A DNA stretch of 64,000 nucleotides, taken from NCBI GenBank assembly GCA_031002005.1, contig CM061921.1, positions 143,563,283-143,627,282 of the forward strand. Reading direction: 5' to 3'. The notes beneath the pieces are model-generated. The model worked only from the letters and a program-made list of their open reading frames with translations, ran no database searches and had not been told where the DNA came from. The position numbers and the translations under genes were made by a program. The DNA is from Vandiemenella viatica. Lineage: Eukaryota > Arthropoda > Insecta > Orthoptera > Morabidae. Below are positions 45,206 through 57,084 of this stretch, in pieces (the stretch's first letter is position 1; every line of letters starts with the position of its first letter).

Positions 45206-45438
45206 AACTTTTTGACTGGCCGGCCTCGGTAGCGTAGGGGCTAGAGTGCTAGCTCCACGTGCCGAAGGCCGCCGGTTCGAATCCGGCCGCGGGCATGGAT
45301 GTTAAGTGTTGTGTGTCTGTGTGAATGTATTGTCCGTCCTGTGGCGCCCATACATTGGAAAAAATACACATTGAGCTGGCTGTATGGCCTCCGTTGCCGA
45401 ATGCCATTAAAAAAAAAAAAAAAAAAACTTTTTGACTG
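45206..45438 (+). mobile_element. tRNA-derived SINE (family 2), full length with target duplication
   Basis: Body 45219-45425, flanked by AACTTTTTGACTG (45206-45218, 45426-45438). The A box GGTAGCGTAGGGGC and B box GGTTCGAATCC form the tRNA-like head. The body (GTCCGTCCTGTGGCGCCCAT) differs completely from family 1. The tail is a run of about 19 A. Intact target duplication and long A tail suggest a recent insertion. Confidence 0.93.
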
Positions 45439-46330
45439 CCTCTCGTATACTGCCCGCGACAGTTGGTCTCGATCATTAATTAAACGTGGTCGACCACTGG
45501 TGGTAGTGATACTGGAAATTACATATTCACGTTACACTCTTGACACTATGGATCGAGAAATGCTAATTTTCGAACTGGAATTCTCCATGCGTCTAGCGTC
45601 AACTACCATTTCGCGTTAAAACACTGTTAATTCAAGTTTTGCGGCGATAATCACATCAGAAAACCATTTACAAGACTCAGGAGAGTAAAAATGAAAGATC
45701 TGGCATTGCACAGGATATTTATACGTTTCCAGTGCCATCTGGATATTTTCATCTTCCTATCTCATGACTTTTGGCACTTGAGTGTATATTAGCCGCGAAC
45801 CATTCAAGTTAAGTTTATATAAATCATGTAGGGAGTAGTAGTGGAAAATGAATAATTCTGGGATACCTTTAAGTTAAAAGCATCAATTAATATTTCCCTA
45901 TGCAATAATATTATTTGGAGAACTCATAAGAGACTTAAAGTGAGGTTATGAATAAAAGAAAAGGGTAAACGAGATATTTTGGAAAATGAACTAAGCGTGT
46001 TATGAGGCTATGTATCTGAGCGAACAGTTCACAAAGAAAATATTTTCAAGTAAGTCGTATGTAAGTCTACGGTAGAAATCATTAACGCATAGAGGAACTT
46101 TAAATTTGAGTAGAAGTAGTTCGATTAATCAATCTTAACAGTGTATAGGCGTTTAGGTCCCATCTAGGTATTCAGAAAAAAACTGTGTGTTTATAAATCT
46201 ATGCCTGGAAACTAATTTCAGTGAACCAGGTCGTTTTTTAGGAACGATTCTCAGCAGAACAATGACCTCTAATCTCTTCAGTAGATTATTTATTTTGCCA
46301 TTAAATATCTAAATATGCAATAGCCTCTAT
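45439..46330. other. No recognisable feature
   Basis: AT-rich spacer. Confidence 0.5.
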
Positions 46331-46339
46331 TGGTCTGGA

Positions 46340-46372
46340 ATTCGATGAGGCGTAAAGCTATAACAAAAAAAG
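46340..46372 (+). repeat. SINE family 1 tail scrap
   Basis: GATGAGGCGTAAAGCTATAAC plus an A run corresponds to the 3' end of SINE family 1, plus strand, without its body. Confidence 0.5.
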
Positions 46373-46449
46373 TGCAACACAGAAATGAAACATCCCCTAT
46401 CAAGAAACAAATTTTCGTACGTTTCCAAGCGAGAAGAGACTGTGGCATG

Positions 46450-46614
46450 AAACGGGAAGGAATTCAGCGATTACTTTTAAAGGAACCATCCCGGCATTCG
46501 GCTTGAATGATTTTGGGAAACTGAAATCTGGACGCCCAGACGGGGATTCGACCCAGCGTCCTCCCGAATGCGAGGCCAGAGCGTTAACTGCTCACCAACC
46601 ACGATCGGTCAATT
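46450..46614 (-). mobile_element. SINE family 1, 3'-truncated copy
   Basis: Minus strand: head (GTTAACGCTCTGGCCTCGCA), body through GGAAGGAATTC's complement. The tail segment is missing or separated. Confidence 0.87.
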
Positions 46615-47334
46615 GCTCTTAAGGACAGCCAAAGTTGTAGAGCCTCTTCTTTGGTTGTGGTTTGTTGCTGTATTTCGCGGGGGAAATTTCTTATTTTATA
46701 TATAATTAATATTTCCTAATTGAATGTATCTCTATAGTTTACATTCCAATAGAGTGGGTAAATTTCCTTACTGGAGTAGTTTAAAGGAAGTTCTAACATG
46801 CATAACAAATGTAAAACTACAGAATGTAATGTGTATTATGAACCAAACTGAACAAACACTAAAGAAAAGATAAGTGAAAAATCAAGTCAAAATGGCAGAT
46901 GTAATAACAGATGTTGAAATATGGGACTAAGAACTTTGGAAGCAGTTGTATGTTAGTGTATACACATTTCAGGAAACTAATTAGCGCAGTGGTTCTTGTA
47001 TGGCTTAAGGTCGTAACGAACTTGGTGAGCAGGTGTTGTTAGTGTTACTGTAGTCGCCTGTGCATGTGCAAAATGAGAAAGCTCCGTCACACACAACGAA
47101 AACCGATTTCTCGGCGGCGTGTTAGTGGAATGAAACTAAACAGTCAACGCAGTGTATCTTTTTACAACGTAAATCAAACGTGGTATCTGCCACTGAATCA
47201 TTTCAAAGTTTGTAATAAAAACGTGATACAATTTTGCTGTGAATGATTATAGCGAGCGCTTTATTGGACGGGATAAAAGTGTACAGGCAACAGGCAGGTC
47301 AGCCGTTCGACTTTGCTGGCAGTTACTCGAAACG
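46615..47334. other. No recognisable feature
   Basis: AT-rich spacer. Confidence 0.5.
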
Positions 47335-47512
47335 TGCTGTGTCCTCGCATTCGGGAGGCGCGAGTTTGAATCCCTGTCCGGCCATCCAGATTAGGGTTTT
47401 CAATTATTTCCAAATCACCACAGACAAATTTCGGGATGGTTCCTTCAAAAAACCATGTCTGCATTCGCTCCCATTCCTTTCCGGCATTGACGAGCCGTAA
47501 AACCAAAAAATC
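47335..47512 (+). mobile_element. SINE family 1, diverged copy
   Basis: GTCCTCGCATTCGGGAGGCG, GAGTTTGAATCCCTGTCCGG, GGGATGGTTCCTTCAAAA and a GACGAGCCGTAAAACC tail. The A-box half of the head is missing or replaced. Confidence 0.82.
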
Positions 47513-47603
47513 CTACAAACATTAAATTGTCATTAATACAAACGATTCGAAAAAAAGAGCCAAATCATGTTAAGTCCATTTTTGAAAAAGAAAAAAAAAC
47601 GGG

Positions 47604-47829
47604 ATTATGAAGATTTACGCAGCGAAGGCGTCGAGGTCATTAGAGGCGGAACAGGATGGGGATAAGGAATTGATCTTTTGAAGGAAGCATGCCGGCATTT
47701 GCCTGGAGTGATATGGGGAAATCATGGAAAATCCAAATCCGGATGCCCGGACGGAGATTCGAACCCGCGTCCTCCCGAATGCGAGACCAGAGCGTTACCG
47801 TTCACCCACCACGCTTGGTTATTATGAAG
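47604..47829 (-). mobile_element. SINE family 1 with target duplication
   Basis: Body 47613-47820 flanked by ATTATGAAG (47604-47612, 47821-47829). The head (complement of CACCCACCACGCTTGG), B box (TTCGAACCC complement) and body are complete; the tail is shortened. Confidence 0.88.
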
Positions 47830-48344
47830 CGTCATGGTGGCTATTAACGAGTATTACTTGCTAGTACGATTTTAACGGAAAAAACCTATGTATACCTCGA
47901 CATATTGTCAGTCTTAAATTTCGTATAAATGGGATGAATACGTATAGTCTTGAAGTCAAAATGAATTCTTGTAAAATTATGAAAATTGGATTTAACACTT
48001 TTTTCCCCGTTGGCTCTTCAAATTTCTGGCTCAAAATATGTTGTTTAAAACATAAATACTGTTCACAAATAAAATAATTTGAGTGCTTCTGTGTAGAACA
48101 GTCTATAATTTTAATTTCGTGTGGTCTTTCTATGATCTGGTTTGATAGAGTTTCTAACCGACTGCGCAAGCCGCCCTATCGTAGCCGTCTATCTTAACTC
48201 TGTAATCCTACACTGTATACGGAACTTACGGTTTAACCTGGACTTCGAATCAATGAAAATTTTGGCATACTTCACATACCCAAAGCAATATTTGGCAAAG
48301 GTGAAGATCGGGTTAAGGGCCTTTGGACGTAAGAGCCTATATAT
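47830..48344. other. No recognisable feature
   Basis: AT-rich spacer. The last part (48160-48340) may be the body of the tRNA-like repeat that follows. Confidence 0.4.
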
Positions 48345-48414
48345 CTGGATTCGAACTGGGAATCTTTAGTTACCGGTCAGACACCTTAACCACTGAGCTA
48401 CTAGAACGCTCGGT
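48345..48414 (-). repeat. tRNA-like sequence (tRNA pseudogene or SINE head)
   Basis: Minus strand: A box TAGCTCAGTGGTTAAG and B box AGTTCGAATCC at tRNA spacing. Acceptor and T stems do not pair well, so it is not a working tRNA gene. Different from both SINE heads described here. Confidence 0.55.
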
Positions 48415-50329
48415 GGATCAATGAGAATAATAATGAAACTGTTGTGGCTCATTAAAGCTCGTATGCTGTTAAAGCTTCCACATGTATACGCTGTATGAGT
48501 ATTTTGGATCATTACTTTATAGAAAAAGGTATGTAACGATTAAGTTAGATGGTGAGAAATATAAAAAGTGATTGGAAATTTAGAATACTTCCGAGGCTAT
48601 TGAAAAGGTCTAACTTCTACCAATATACCGTTAAGCTTATATCATATAGTCAATGTGTGTTACAGGATGATGTTACACCTATATTATAGTACTTTCCATT
48701 AATTATAATCCACGAAATTAAAACAGAAAAAAATATTCGCAACTACAGCATATTAGTTTAATAATGTAGTTCTTCCCCGTTGATTTGACAGAAACATTGT
48801 CGTCATAGTAAACGTCTATAACCTGAACTGGAAGAAGAAGTTCTTATTTTATCCGGAAAAGATTTTTTCTAGCAATGTACTGAAGGAGAAAACTAATTTA
48901 TTCCAATGCAAATTAACTCAATGCTGAAAGCAAGACCAAAGCGTTAAGTGGAAAACTCGCAACGTTTTTTTAACACCCAGATACTGAGAAAAACATTACT
49001 TCCGTAACGTATTGAACTACCCTACCCAGTCACATAATATATCTTGGCGTGGTCTTGACATTCAATTTTTGATTTTCGTCTAACTTCGCTTTCAATGTAG
49101 CACAGGTAACTTGCATTTTTGTGAAAACTCTAAACTCTGGGAATTATACGTCGTTAGCAAACCTTTTATCTCATTACAGTTTTTAATTTTCTAATCAGTT
49201 CCTCAACAACTTTCTACATCTAAAAATTATGGAATAGGGGAAAAAACCGATGCCTGAAACTAAAAGATTTAACCCATTTACGTCACTGTACAAATTCCAT
49301 AAGCGGTCAACATAACACTTTTTTATACTCTTCCAGGTCAGGTTTGTATCATTAGGGTTACTGGCATCTAGAATAAGAGTTACACAATCGGGGATTAGAA
49401 TCTTTCCATTCTATGATACCATCGTTGACAAATGCCTGTTAAGGATTTCACCGTAGATTTTTCAGATGACAGCATAAATACTTCAACACCATTTGAGTTT
49501 GAGGCTTGTTTCTAGCCAGTCAACACACGTCCTTTAAACATCGTAGAACTTACTGCCAAACCATAATCTACACCAGAAACTGTAGGTCATGTGTAGATGC
49601 CAAAACGTGCGTTCAACAACTCATGTTGTTTGTTTAATGAATTAAATGGAAAATTTTCTAAATATCAGATTTTACCTTCATAGAACAAATATTTTTCCTG
49701 AGCAATTAATATTTCTACATGTGCTATAAATTTTTGCCATCTATAGACGTTTGTCATTCTGCCGAGCACCAATAGTCAAATAAAATTGCATAGTCTTTTA
49801 TCTGCATATCTTTTACTAGCTAATTAAAAGGCAATTAATAAAACAGAAACAGTGCCATTGCAGTATATATCTGAGTTTTAAAGTTTCACTTTTATTTCTG
49901 CTGTAATTTATTCCGAAAGAATAATTTTACAAATGGTGGCACAGTTTGTTCACGTTGCTTTGTTTGTATTGCTGTGGTATTTTAATCTGAGCTAGCATCT
50001 TGAGGTTGAGAGCTTGGAATATAAAGATTCATGACTGCCGGTTGCCTTAAAATGTTGAGATATGATGGGAGGGAGCGGTGTAGTAGATAACTATGATTCT
50101 GTGTGTTAGAGGCCTAACAGGGAGTGTGGATATACGCACTTTACACTTAGATACAGTGTTCTAAAAATCATAAAATTCTGTCACTTATTAGTGAACTTGT
50201 ACTGAAAACTCTTAACTTCACAAACCAATTTAAGATGCCTCGACGTAACTAGTTATGCTGAATATATTACTAATTTCTCGCTTTTAATCATCGTTACGAT
50301 ACCTTCGCGAAAACTTTGTTTGTTTGTTT
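48415..50329. other. No recognisable feature
   Basis: 1.9 kb of AT-rich DNA without element or gene signals. Confidence 0.5.
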
Positions 50330-50530
50330 TAGCTTATGGCTTAGAGACTAGTCAACAAGGAGATCATTAGATGCGGAAGAGAACTAAGGGCAAGGAACGA
50401 AAAGGAACCATCCCGGCTTTTGCCTGGAGTGGTTTCGGCAAATCATGGAAAATTGAACTCTGGATGGCAGGATAGGGAATTGAACACGTGTTCTCACTAA
50501 TGTCTGGCCAGTGCATTAAACGAGACTTTT
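50330..50530 (-). mobile_element. SINE family 1, diverged copy
   Basis: TTTTAGCTTATGGCTTAGAG tail side, GGAACCATCCCGGC, GCCTGGAGTGGTTTC and GTCTGGCCAG head side. The B box is damaged. Confidence 0.82.
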
Positions 50531-51536
50531 GCAATGATACCAAGATACATAGCATACGAAGGTGAACTTTTTAATAAAAATATCTTGCAGAGGGTAAACT
50601 ACTTCAAAGTTAGGTAACACAAAGATATATTCACTTAGCATCTCTCCCTTTACTATTACCTCCGGTAGTAGAATCTTTGCCTGCCTTGGCTATAGTAAGC
50701 GCAATCCCGTTCAGAAATTGAAATGCCGACTGCAGTTATAAGATACATATCTGCACAACAGCTAAAAATATATCGAATAATAACGTCCCCTGAGGCGTAA
50801 GGCAAAAAAGAAGAAGCAGATGTTCAGAGGTTACAGGATAAGAAAATTACGAGATATAAAATTACAAGATGCGAATAGAAATTAATTAATTAAATCTCAA
50901 ACATAAGTGTAAGTAGCTGTGTCCGGAAGTTGCTGGAATGACAGCAATTGTCCTGTAAGAGAAAAGCCCGTTGGATGTTCTTGATTACAGAGCAGAGTCC
51001 GCTAAGTGCGCCTGAGAAAGCAACTTTTAGAGTGTGGTAATTTAATTTACGCTCTATACAAAGAGTAATTGTTGGAGGGAGGGATACTGCGTTTCTGTAC
51101 TACGGAAGGATTTGTGTCTAAACAGACCATTTGAACCTCTCCGTACCAAGAATTTCAACGTTATTTCGCTAGGGTACTGAAGACGGTGGTATAAAATTCC
51201 TCTGTGTTTCAATAGCTTGAGCTGAATTCCAAATCTTTCCACAATGCGTTTACGACACTGTTCATGGTAATTCGGCCGACAGATGGAGTCGTTAAACCTG
51301 ATGGCTCCCTTGGTTCTTAAGAAAGACCAGGGCCGTAGGTTTTATCGTGATGCGCAATACACTACATATGAGGCACTATCACACAAGACAGCCCTGAATC
51401 ATTTGGCTCGGTAACATATCTCACGTTAGAACGCTACAGAGATAGACAGTCCCCTACATGTTGAATTATTTTGTTTTCGAAATGTGTATTTTTGGAGAAG
51501 TAATTTGTGAATGCATCCTTGGTCTGTAATATTAAT
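50531..51536. other. No recognisable feature
   Basis: AT-rich spacer. A short SINE-like tail (CCCCTGAGGCGTAAGGCAAA) is at 50785-50804. Confidence 0.5.
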
Positions 51537-51776
51537 AAACTCCTACCAAGCGTGGTGGATGAGTGGTAACGCTCTGGACACGCATTTGGGAGAAAACAAG
51601 TTCAAATCACCGTCCGAACACTTAGATTTCGGTTTTCCGTGCTTTCCACAAATCAGTCTAGACGAATGCCTACATGGTTCCCTCTAAATGCCGAATTCCT
51701 CACCGTTCCTTGTCTCCACACCTTTCCCACCACTAAAACAAGGCGTAAATCCAGAAGAAAAAAAACAAAACGCCTA
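51537..51776 (+). mobile_element. SINE family 1, old copy with imperfect target duplication
   Basis: Body 51547-51766, beginning CAAGCGTGGTGGATGAGTGG, with many substitutions. It is flanked by AAACTCCTAC (51537-51546) and AAACGCCTAC (51767-51776), one mismatch. Confidence 0.83.
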
Positions 51777-52184
51777 CAGACTTGTGTTTGATAATTTGTT
51801 TGCCGGAATCGGTCACTACAGAGGCAGTACCCTTTTAACGAAGGCCCTACAGTCAACTGATAATCATTTACGGTTCTTTAATGTCCGAAGACGATAAATC
51901 GACAGCCAATGAATAAATTTACATTATTTTATTTCTTTTAATAGGAGTTTCTCTTTGTTTAATATCCCACGAACGGATATTTACCTACTATTTACCTCCT
52001 TTTTGTTGGAGTTTTTGATGCCGTTGTAATTTCAGGCTTCATTTCGTAGTTACTAAGGACAACAGTAAAACGCCAGCAACATAATTTATTGATGAACTAT
52101 CTTGACATTTAACATGACCACGAAAAGCATAAATTTATATGTAAATTTTTTAAATATATTTCTAATGGTATCGTGTGTTGTCAT
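51777..52184. other. No recognisable feature
   Basis: AT-rich spacer. Confidence 0.5.
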
Positions 52185-52374
52185 TTAAAGGTGAGAGAAT
52201 ATTGAGGACAAGGACTGGGAAGGAATTCTGCCATAACCATTTCAAAGGAACATCCCGGCATTGGACAGAGGTAATTTCCATAAACCATGGTAAACTGAAA
52301 TCTGTATGGCCGGATAGGGGTTTGAACCCGCACCCACTCGAATGTGAGTCCCAAACGTTACTGCTCACCCACTG
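52185..52374 (-). mobile_element. SINE family 1, diverged copy
   Basis: GGGAAGGAATTCTGCC, GGAACATCCCGGCATT, TTTGAACCCGCACCCACTCG and ACTGCTCACCCACT, minus strand. It lacks the outer end of the head. Confidence 0.84.
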
Positions 52375-52961
52375 GTAATATTCGCAACAGATTTGTGAAC
52401 ATAGACGTCTGATAAACAAGTAGTGCATAAAAAAACTCTGGTCTTGTGTTAGGTCGAAAAAAATGATCATTCGTAACTGAGTTAAGGCACAGTTTAACGT
52501 CTGGAGCATAGAACTACGCTTCAATCAACATACGTCATGAAGTAATGAAGTGTTTTCCCGTCTCCAAAATGTATGACGCCTATCATTTAGCAAGCTGTTG
52601 TACAGTGATTTCAGATTTCTAGAATTGTGTTTTAAAATTCCAAAAAATAGCGTCAGGTTGGATTACTCAAACTGTAATATTGGCTATTACATTTTATATA
52701 CCTTTATTTTAATAATTTAACTATGAATTATTATTTTATGGTAAGGTGATTTTCGAAATGAAAGATCTTTCGCATATAAATTGTGTATTTATTGTTCCCT
52801 TATGACCAAATTTTATATAAATAATCCCCATTTATTTTACGTAATTAAATGCATTTATACAAAATACCCAAATATATCATTAATGGCAATGTAATTAATT
52901 TATACGCATCAAAAAATTTATTCCGATCAAGTTAACTTATAGACACCATGAATTTATAATT
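52375..52961. other. No recognisable feature
   Basis: AT-rich spacer. Confidence 0.5.
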
Positions 52962-53054
52962 AAATGATATAGGTGGACCAAGCGTGTTGGGTGAGCAGTA
53001 ACGATCTGGCCTTGCATTGGGGGTGACATAGGTTCGAATCCCAAAAAAATGATA
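52962..53054 (+). mobile_element. SINE family 1 head only, with A tail and target duplication
   Basis: Only the tRNA-like part (GTTGGGTGAGCAGTAACGAT to GGTTCGAATCCC, 52976-53042) followed directly by an A run. AAATGATA flanks it (52962-52969, 53047-53054). It was retroposed without the body, or from a transcript that ended after the B box. Confidence 0.75.
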
Positions 53055-53875
53055 AATAAATAAGTAATTCATAAGTGAAAGAACATTGAACTACATCGAA
53101 CTAGCAATATCATGAATAGTTATATAACATAGGTTCAAACACATTAAATTACATAGTGCTAGCAAGAAATAATGAATATAATATGAATTGGCTTATTACG
53201 GAGCAATGAAATACTGGTTTTCTCTTCAAGCGTTTATGGATTTTAAGAAACAATGTGGAGGCAGTTCATGCTTTTTATAGTTCACAGATTTCCTTAGTTA
53301 CTGCAGTCCTGGATCTCTGAGCTTTAGCCAGTTGATGTGCCTCGAACCGTCGTCGAAACGCGAGCGAAAGTTTTCACTCTGGACCTGGCTAGCTGGTTCT
53401 GTGGCCACGGGCACTGAAATCTCAGGTCGCGGAATGCGTCACTTCACTTTTAATGATCGCCTTATTCTCTGAATTGCGCTCTCACGCAGAATATCAGAAA
53501 GGGAGCATTTTGTAGCGCTCTCTACCGTGTCAGCACATACGGAATACTGAACATAAAGTGTTCTCTATTCACTGTTCTCTCTTCTCTGTAACAAGGTACA
53601 CTGTATTTGTTCTAACTTGCATCGATCTCATAGTGCAGTATATCGCGTTGTCCATTCGCTTTCCCAACAGTTTACACAAGTCTTTGTACTACTGCCGTGG
53701 GGAATTACCAACTATCGGTTTTATCACGGACAATCGGTGGCTGTTTTCCAGTCCTTCGCTGTCAAACTTCTGTCTCGTTCTTAGCAGCAGAGAGTATTGC
53801 AATGGAACGGGATTACGAAGGAGGAAGTGGTGGACGGTTCACCGGAAATTTAACAATTAATGAAAGTTAATTTTT
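53055..53875. other. No recognisable feature
   Basis: A 100-codon frame (53558-53860) has no family resemblance. A moderately GC-rich patch lies at 53330-53440. Confidence 0.45.
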
Positions 53876-53891
53876 TTTGTTGTTGCTGTTA

Positions 53892-54112
53892 TCAGTCTTT
53901 CGACTTGTTAGATGCAATCCTCCATCGCTTCCTATCTTGTGCTAACCTCTTCATCTCTACATATCCCTTGCAACCCGCGTCCTCAATTATCTGCTTCATA
54001 TATTCTAATCCCTGTCTTCCTCTACAGGTTCTTACCTTCGACTGTTCCCTCCACTAACATGTTAACCAATCCAGCATGTCTCAAAATATGGCCTGCCAAC
54101 CTGTCTCTTCTT
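53892..54112 (-). pseudogene. RTE-like LINE ORF2 C-terminus
   Basis: Minus strand: GHILRHAGLVNMLVEGTVEG, then after one frame change RGRQGLEYMKQIIEDAGC, KGYVEMKRLAQDRKRWRIAS and NKSKD before a TGA at 53892-53894. This is the typical C-terminus of RTE/BovB-type LINE proteins. The copy is 5'-truncated near 54112 and frameshifted near 54030. A separate LINE type from families A and B. Confidence 0.85.
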
Positions 54113-54327
54113 GATCAACGGCATGGGGATGCAGAAGGCAACGGGAAACCAATGCATTAAAGACCCAAAGGGTCTCCCGAGGACATGTAATCCACTCAAT
54201 GAAAGTTAATAAAGGACGAAAAAACGAGAATTATTAGAGAACATTAAGATATAGAATTAAGTATAAATTAGTTAAGGTATTTCGGAATATTCAGAGAGGG
54301 AGAAAACATATTAATATCATCAATAGG
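54113..54327. other. Possible further repeat sequence
   Basis: 54125-54205 (GAAGGCAACGGGAAACCAAT, GACATGTAATCC) looks like dispersed-repeat sequence next to the RTE end, but I cannot name it. Confidence 0.35.
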
Positions 54328-54564
54328 TATAGCTACATGTTTATGAAATGCTCTCAGGTAACTAGCCGAATTAAGGAAGTGTTATCACAAGATATTTCGG
54401 CGATCCCAGCACTGTCCCCATATTCTGATCACCAGAAGATGGCGACAGTGATTGGGATCACCGCAATATCGTTTGATAACACTTCCTTAACTCGGCTAGT
54501 TATCCGAGAGCATTTCATAAATTCTCAACGCCAAGAAAAACTTCGTTTTTTTATAGCTACATGT
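54328..54564. mobile_element. Hairpin element with 13-bp target duplication
   Basis: TATAGCTACATGT occurs at 54328-54340 and 54552-54564. Between them is a hairpin with ~80-bp arms (54341-54424 and 54440-54520: TTATGAAATGCTCTC ... GAGAGCATTTCATAA) and then a 31-base piece ending in a T run. The right arm holds CAGAAGAT, a GGCGA/TCACC pair and GCAA. The left arm, read on the minus strand, keeps TCGCCGAAA. Confidence 0.85.
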
Positions 54565-54774
54565 GTTTGGAAGGACTTTACAAACAACGGCCATTTTCAG
54601 GCCCATCGTAGGTGACGTCAGTAGGTAGACAGCTTGGCGCTACGACTGGTCTGTAGCGGCAACCTTGGAAAACAAAATCTGGTCCTGTGAAAGAGTAGGG
54701 TAGCGTCTGTGGGCTTTGTATGCGAAAGCCTATATGGCAGAGAGGCTACACCAGTAAACCACAGAGCCGCAAGG

Positions 54775-55407
54775 TAAGGCCGCGTTTACACCATGCGAGT
54801 TGCCTGGAACGACAGTAGGCACGAGAGTCGAGGTGGGGGCAAGAGAGTCAACTGGTATGCTAGTAATAATATTATAGCTGACTTGTTAATCATAACGTGA
54901 ATGATATGAAGAATAACAAAGGAAAATGCCGAAAATGGGTAAGAGAGTGGATATCAAAAAGAAACGCTTTAAGGACTTCAGCGACTTTTATGATTGAAGT
55001 TGTAATTGAAGATGTAGAGAGTTACAGAAATCATTTAAGACTACCTGTATATAGATTTTAAGAGCTGCTATCATATATAAAAAAAAACATGATACAATGA
55101 AGCATTTTTTTTAATGATAGTATCTTTAGTCCTTGTTCTTATAAGTTTTATTCTCAAAATTCCTCTTTAACGCAGTTCTGAAGATGTTAATGCCTCTATT
55201 TCATTCCGCCTAGTCGACTTATTAGTTGCCGCCATCTTGTTTGTTGAACCCGCACGCCAAAAGTTGGTCGTGAACCGAGTCCACTGTCCTCATTCTACTA
55301 ACTGACTTGAATCTGTTGACACGAGGGGACTGACTATCAAGCGCTGCGCGCGCACCCAAGACAGTACACTCGTTCCAGCCTACTAGCATCGTGTAAACAC
55401 GGCCTAA
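54775..55407 (+). mobile_element. PIF/Harbinger-type deletion derivative
   Basis: The element 54778-55404 has inverted ends GGCCGCGTTTACAC / GTGTAAACACGGCC and is flanked by TAA on both sides (54775-54777, 55405-55407), the 3-bp target duplication of PIF/Harbinger elements. The interior holds only the N-terminal transposase remnant. Confidence 0.85.
54906..55061 (+). pseudogene. Harbinger transposase N-terminal remnant
   Basis: 51 codons from ATG to TAA. KWVREWISKRNALRTSA, then YRNHLRLPVYRF resemble the start of Harbinger nucleases (W-V-R-x-W-I ... Y-x-N-F-L-R-M ... F-x-x-L-L). After the stop the next codons read ELLSYIKK, which continues the same region, so the TAA replaces an internal codon. 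No catalytic DDE region remains in the element. Confidence 0.72.
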
Positions 55408-55559
55408 GGGTGGTAACGCCGGTTACAGTTTCATTGAACAAGAAAGCCACAATTGGTGCTCACTGAAAGTGCCGTTATCTGAAGGAGGTAAAACAGCCTC
55501 CTCGATTTAAGCACGCTCTCAGTGTGCGTCAGAATTTTGCAAAGAGCAATGTGTAACAG
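55408..55559. other. No recognisable feature
   Basis: Short spacer. Confidence 0.5.
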
Positions 55560-55794
55560 TTTTTTTTTTGTTATGGTTTTACGCCTCGTCGACGTCGAGG
55601 TCATTAGAGGCGAGAAAGGGTGCGGGATAACAAAAGGGGAAGGAATTCGGACATGGCCTTTTGTAGGAAGCATCCCGATAATCGCCTGGAGTGATTTGGG
55701 GAAACCATGGAAAACCAAAATCTGGATGCCCGGACGTTGATTTGAAGCAACGTCTTCCCGAATGCGAGGGCAGAACGTTAACCACGCCCGGTGT
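55560..55794 (-). mobile_element. SINE family 1, near full length
   Basis: T run, TTATGGTTTTACGCCTCGTC, GACGTCGAGGTCATTAGAGG, body, and head ending ACGTTAACCACGCCCGG. The B box region is mutated (TTGATTTGAAGCAACG). Confidence 0.9.
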
Positions 55795-55937
55795 CAGTCA
55801 ACAACATGGAGCAGTCAGTGTGTGATAGTGCCTTGAGAGGTGACTTCCTGCATCTATTAATGAAGTAAGACAAATCTTCTCTTTCTCTCTTCCCTGTTAG
55901 CTCTCTCTCTTGTGTGTTGTGTATTATCAATTCTAAA
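55795..55937. other. No recognisable feature
   Basis: CT-rich spacer (55878-55912). Confidence 0.5.
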
Positions 55938-55938
55938 T

Positions 55939-56174
55939 AATCAGATATATATTTTTTTTGCTTGGGCTTTACGCGTCGTCGACGGCGTGGTCATTTGAGG
56001 CTGGATTGGATGACGGACAAGGAACAGGATGGAATTCTGCCATGGCCTTTTGAAGGATGCATCCCGGCATTCGCCTCGAGTGGTTTGGGAAACCATGGAA
56101 ATCCCAAATCTGGATGCCCGGACGGGGATTCAAACCGGCGTCCTCCCGAATGCGAGGCCAGAAATCAGATATAA
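55939..56174 (-). mobile_element. SINE family 1, head-truncated, with target duplication
   Basis: Flanked by AATCAGATATA (about 55939-55949 and 56163-56173). The body is complete on the tail side. The head stops at GCGAGGCCAGA, so the A box is missing (5' truncation during insertion). Confidence 0.9.
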
Positions 56175-57080
56175 TTTGAGAAATATGGTATTTCGTCGTT
56201 AAACCAAAATTAAAAGAAACATTGAACTTAAGCGTCTTCTAAAGGTTAGTAGTAAAAGCAAGAAGAATGTTTAAGGACGACAATGCTACCACCTTGATTT
56301 TGTGTATAAGCTCATACCGCGATTTAGATTAAACAAGGAACTCTACAATATAACATTTTTTATTGTAATGTTCCCCTCTTCATTCAAGCGTACTTATTTT
56401 TTGAAGTGTGTCGAGGCCCTAACATGAGAAAACTTCGGAAACGAAATCTGTTAACATAAACCGACACAATTGACTGAAATAGAGTGTATTTGAGCTTCAA
56501 AGCATAAGTTGACTGCAGTTAAAGTAAGCTTAAGTTAGAAGCAAGCATATTAAAGGTAGAATTCTAAAAGCATAGAAATAACAATTTCCGGGAGAGGTTA
56601 GAATATCATCGCCAACCGTAGTGGAATCGTCGATCTGTCCACTGCATAAACTATAGAGATTTCGATGGAAGTCCTTCGTGAGCACTGTCACGCAATTGCA
56701 CTCAAAATGTCTTTCCTTTTTGTCACTTATTATTAATTTTGCTATAGTGGAATATATTTTTACAGAATAAAAATCAAGCAATAGAAGCTATTGACAACAA
56801 TGTACCATTCCCTATACGTGACTAACACGGTCGAAAGAATTGTTACAATACTATCGAGTAGTGGTAGTGCTACATCATTGTGTGATGGCTCTTACATGAA
56901 TTACCACTAGCGTTCATATCCATCTTGCCTCAAACTTGCAAATACGGATAAAGTTATTAATAAGTACCCCTAAGGAATGGTGACTAATTTGTTACAATGC
57001 TTTCAGCGCTAAACTGGGCAAACTATGTACTGTTCTCTTGTAACCGACGGTGTTCTATCAAGCCTTGTGGGTAATCAGTT
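56175..57080. other. No recognisable feature
   Basis: AT-rich spacer. Confidence 0.5.
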
Positions 57081-57084
57081 TGAA

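Noticed and set aside
48345..48414. Functional tRNA gene
   Set aside because: A and B boxes are present but acceptor and T stems do not pair.
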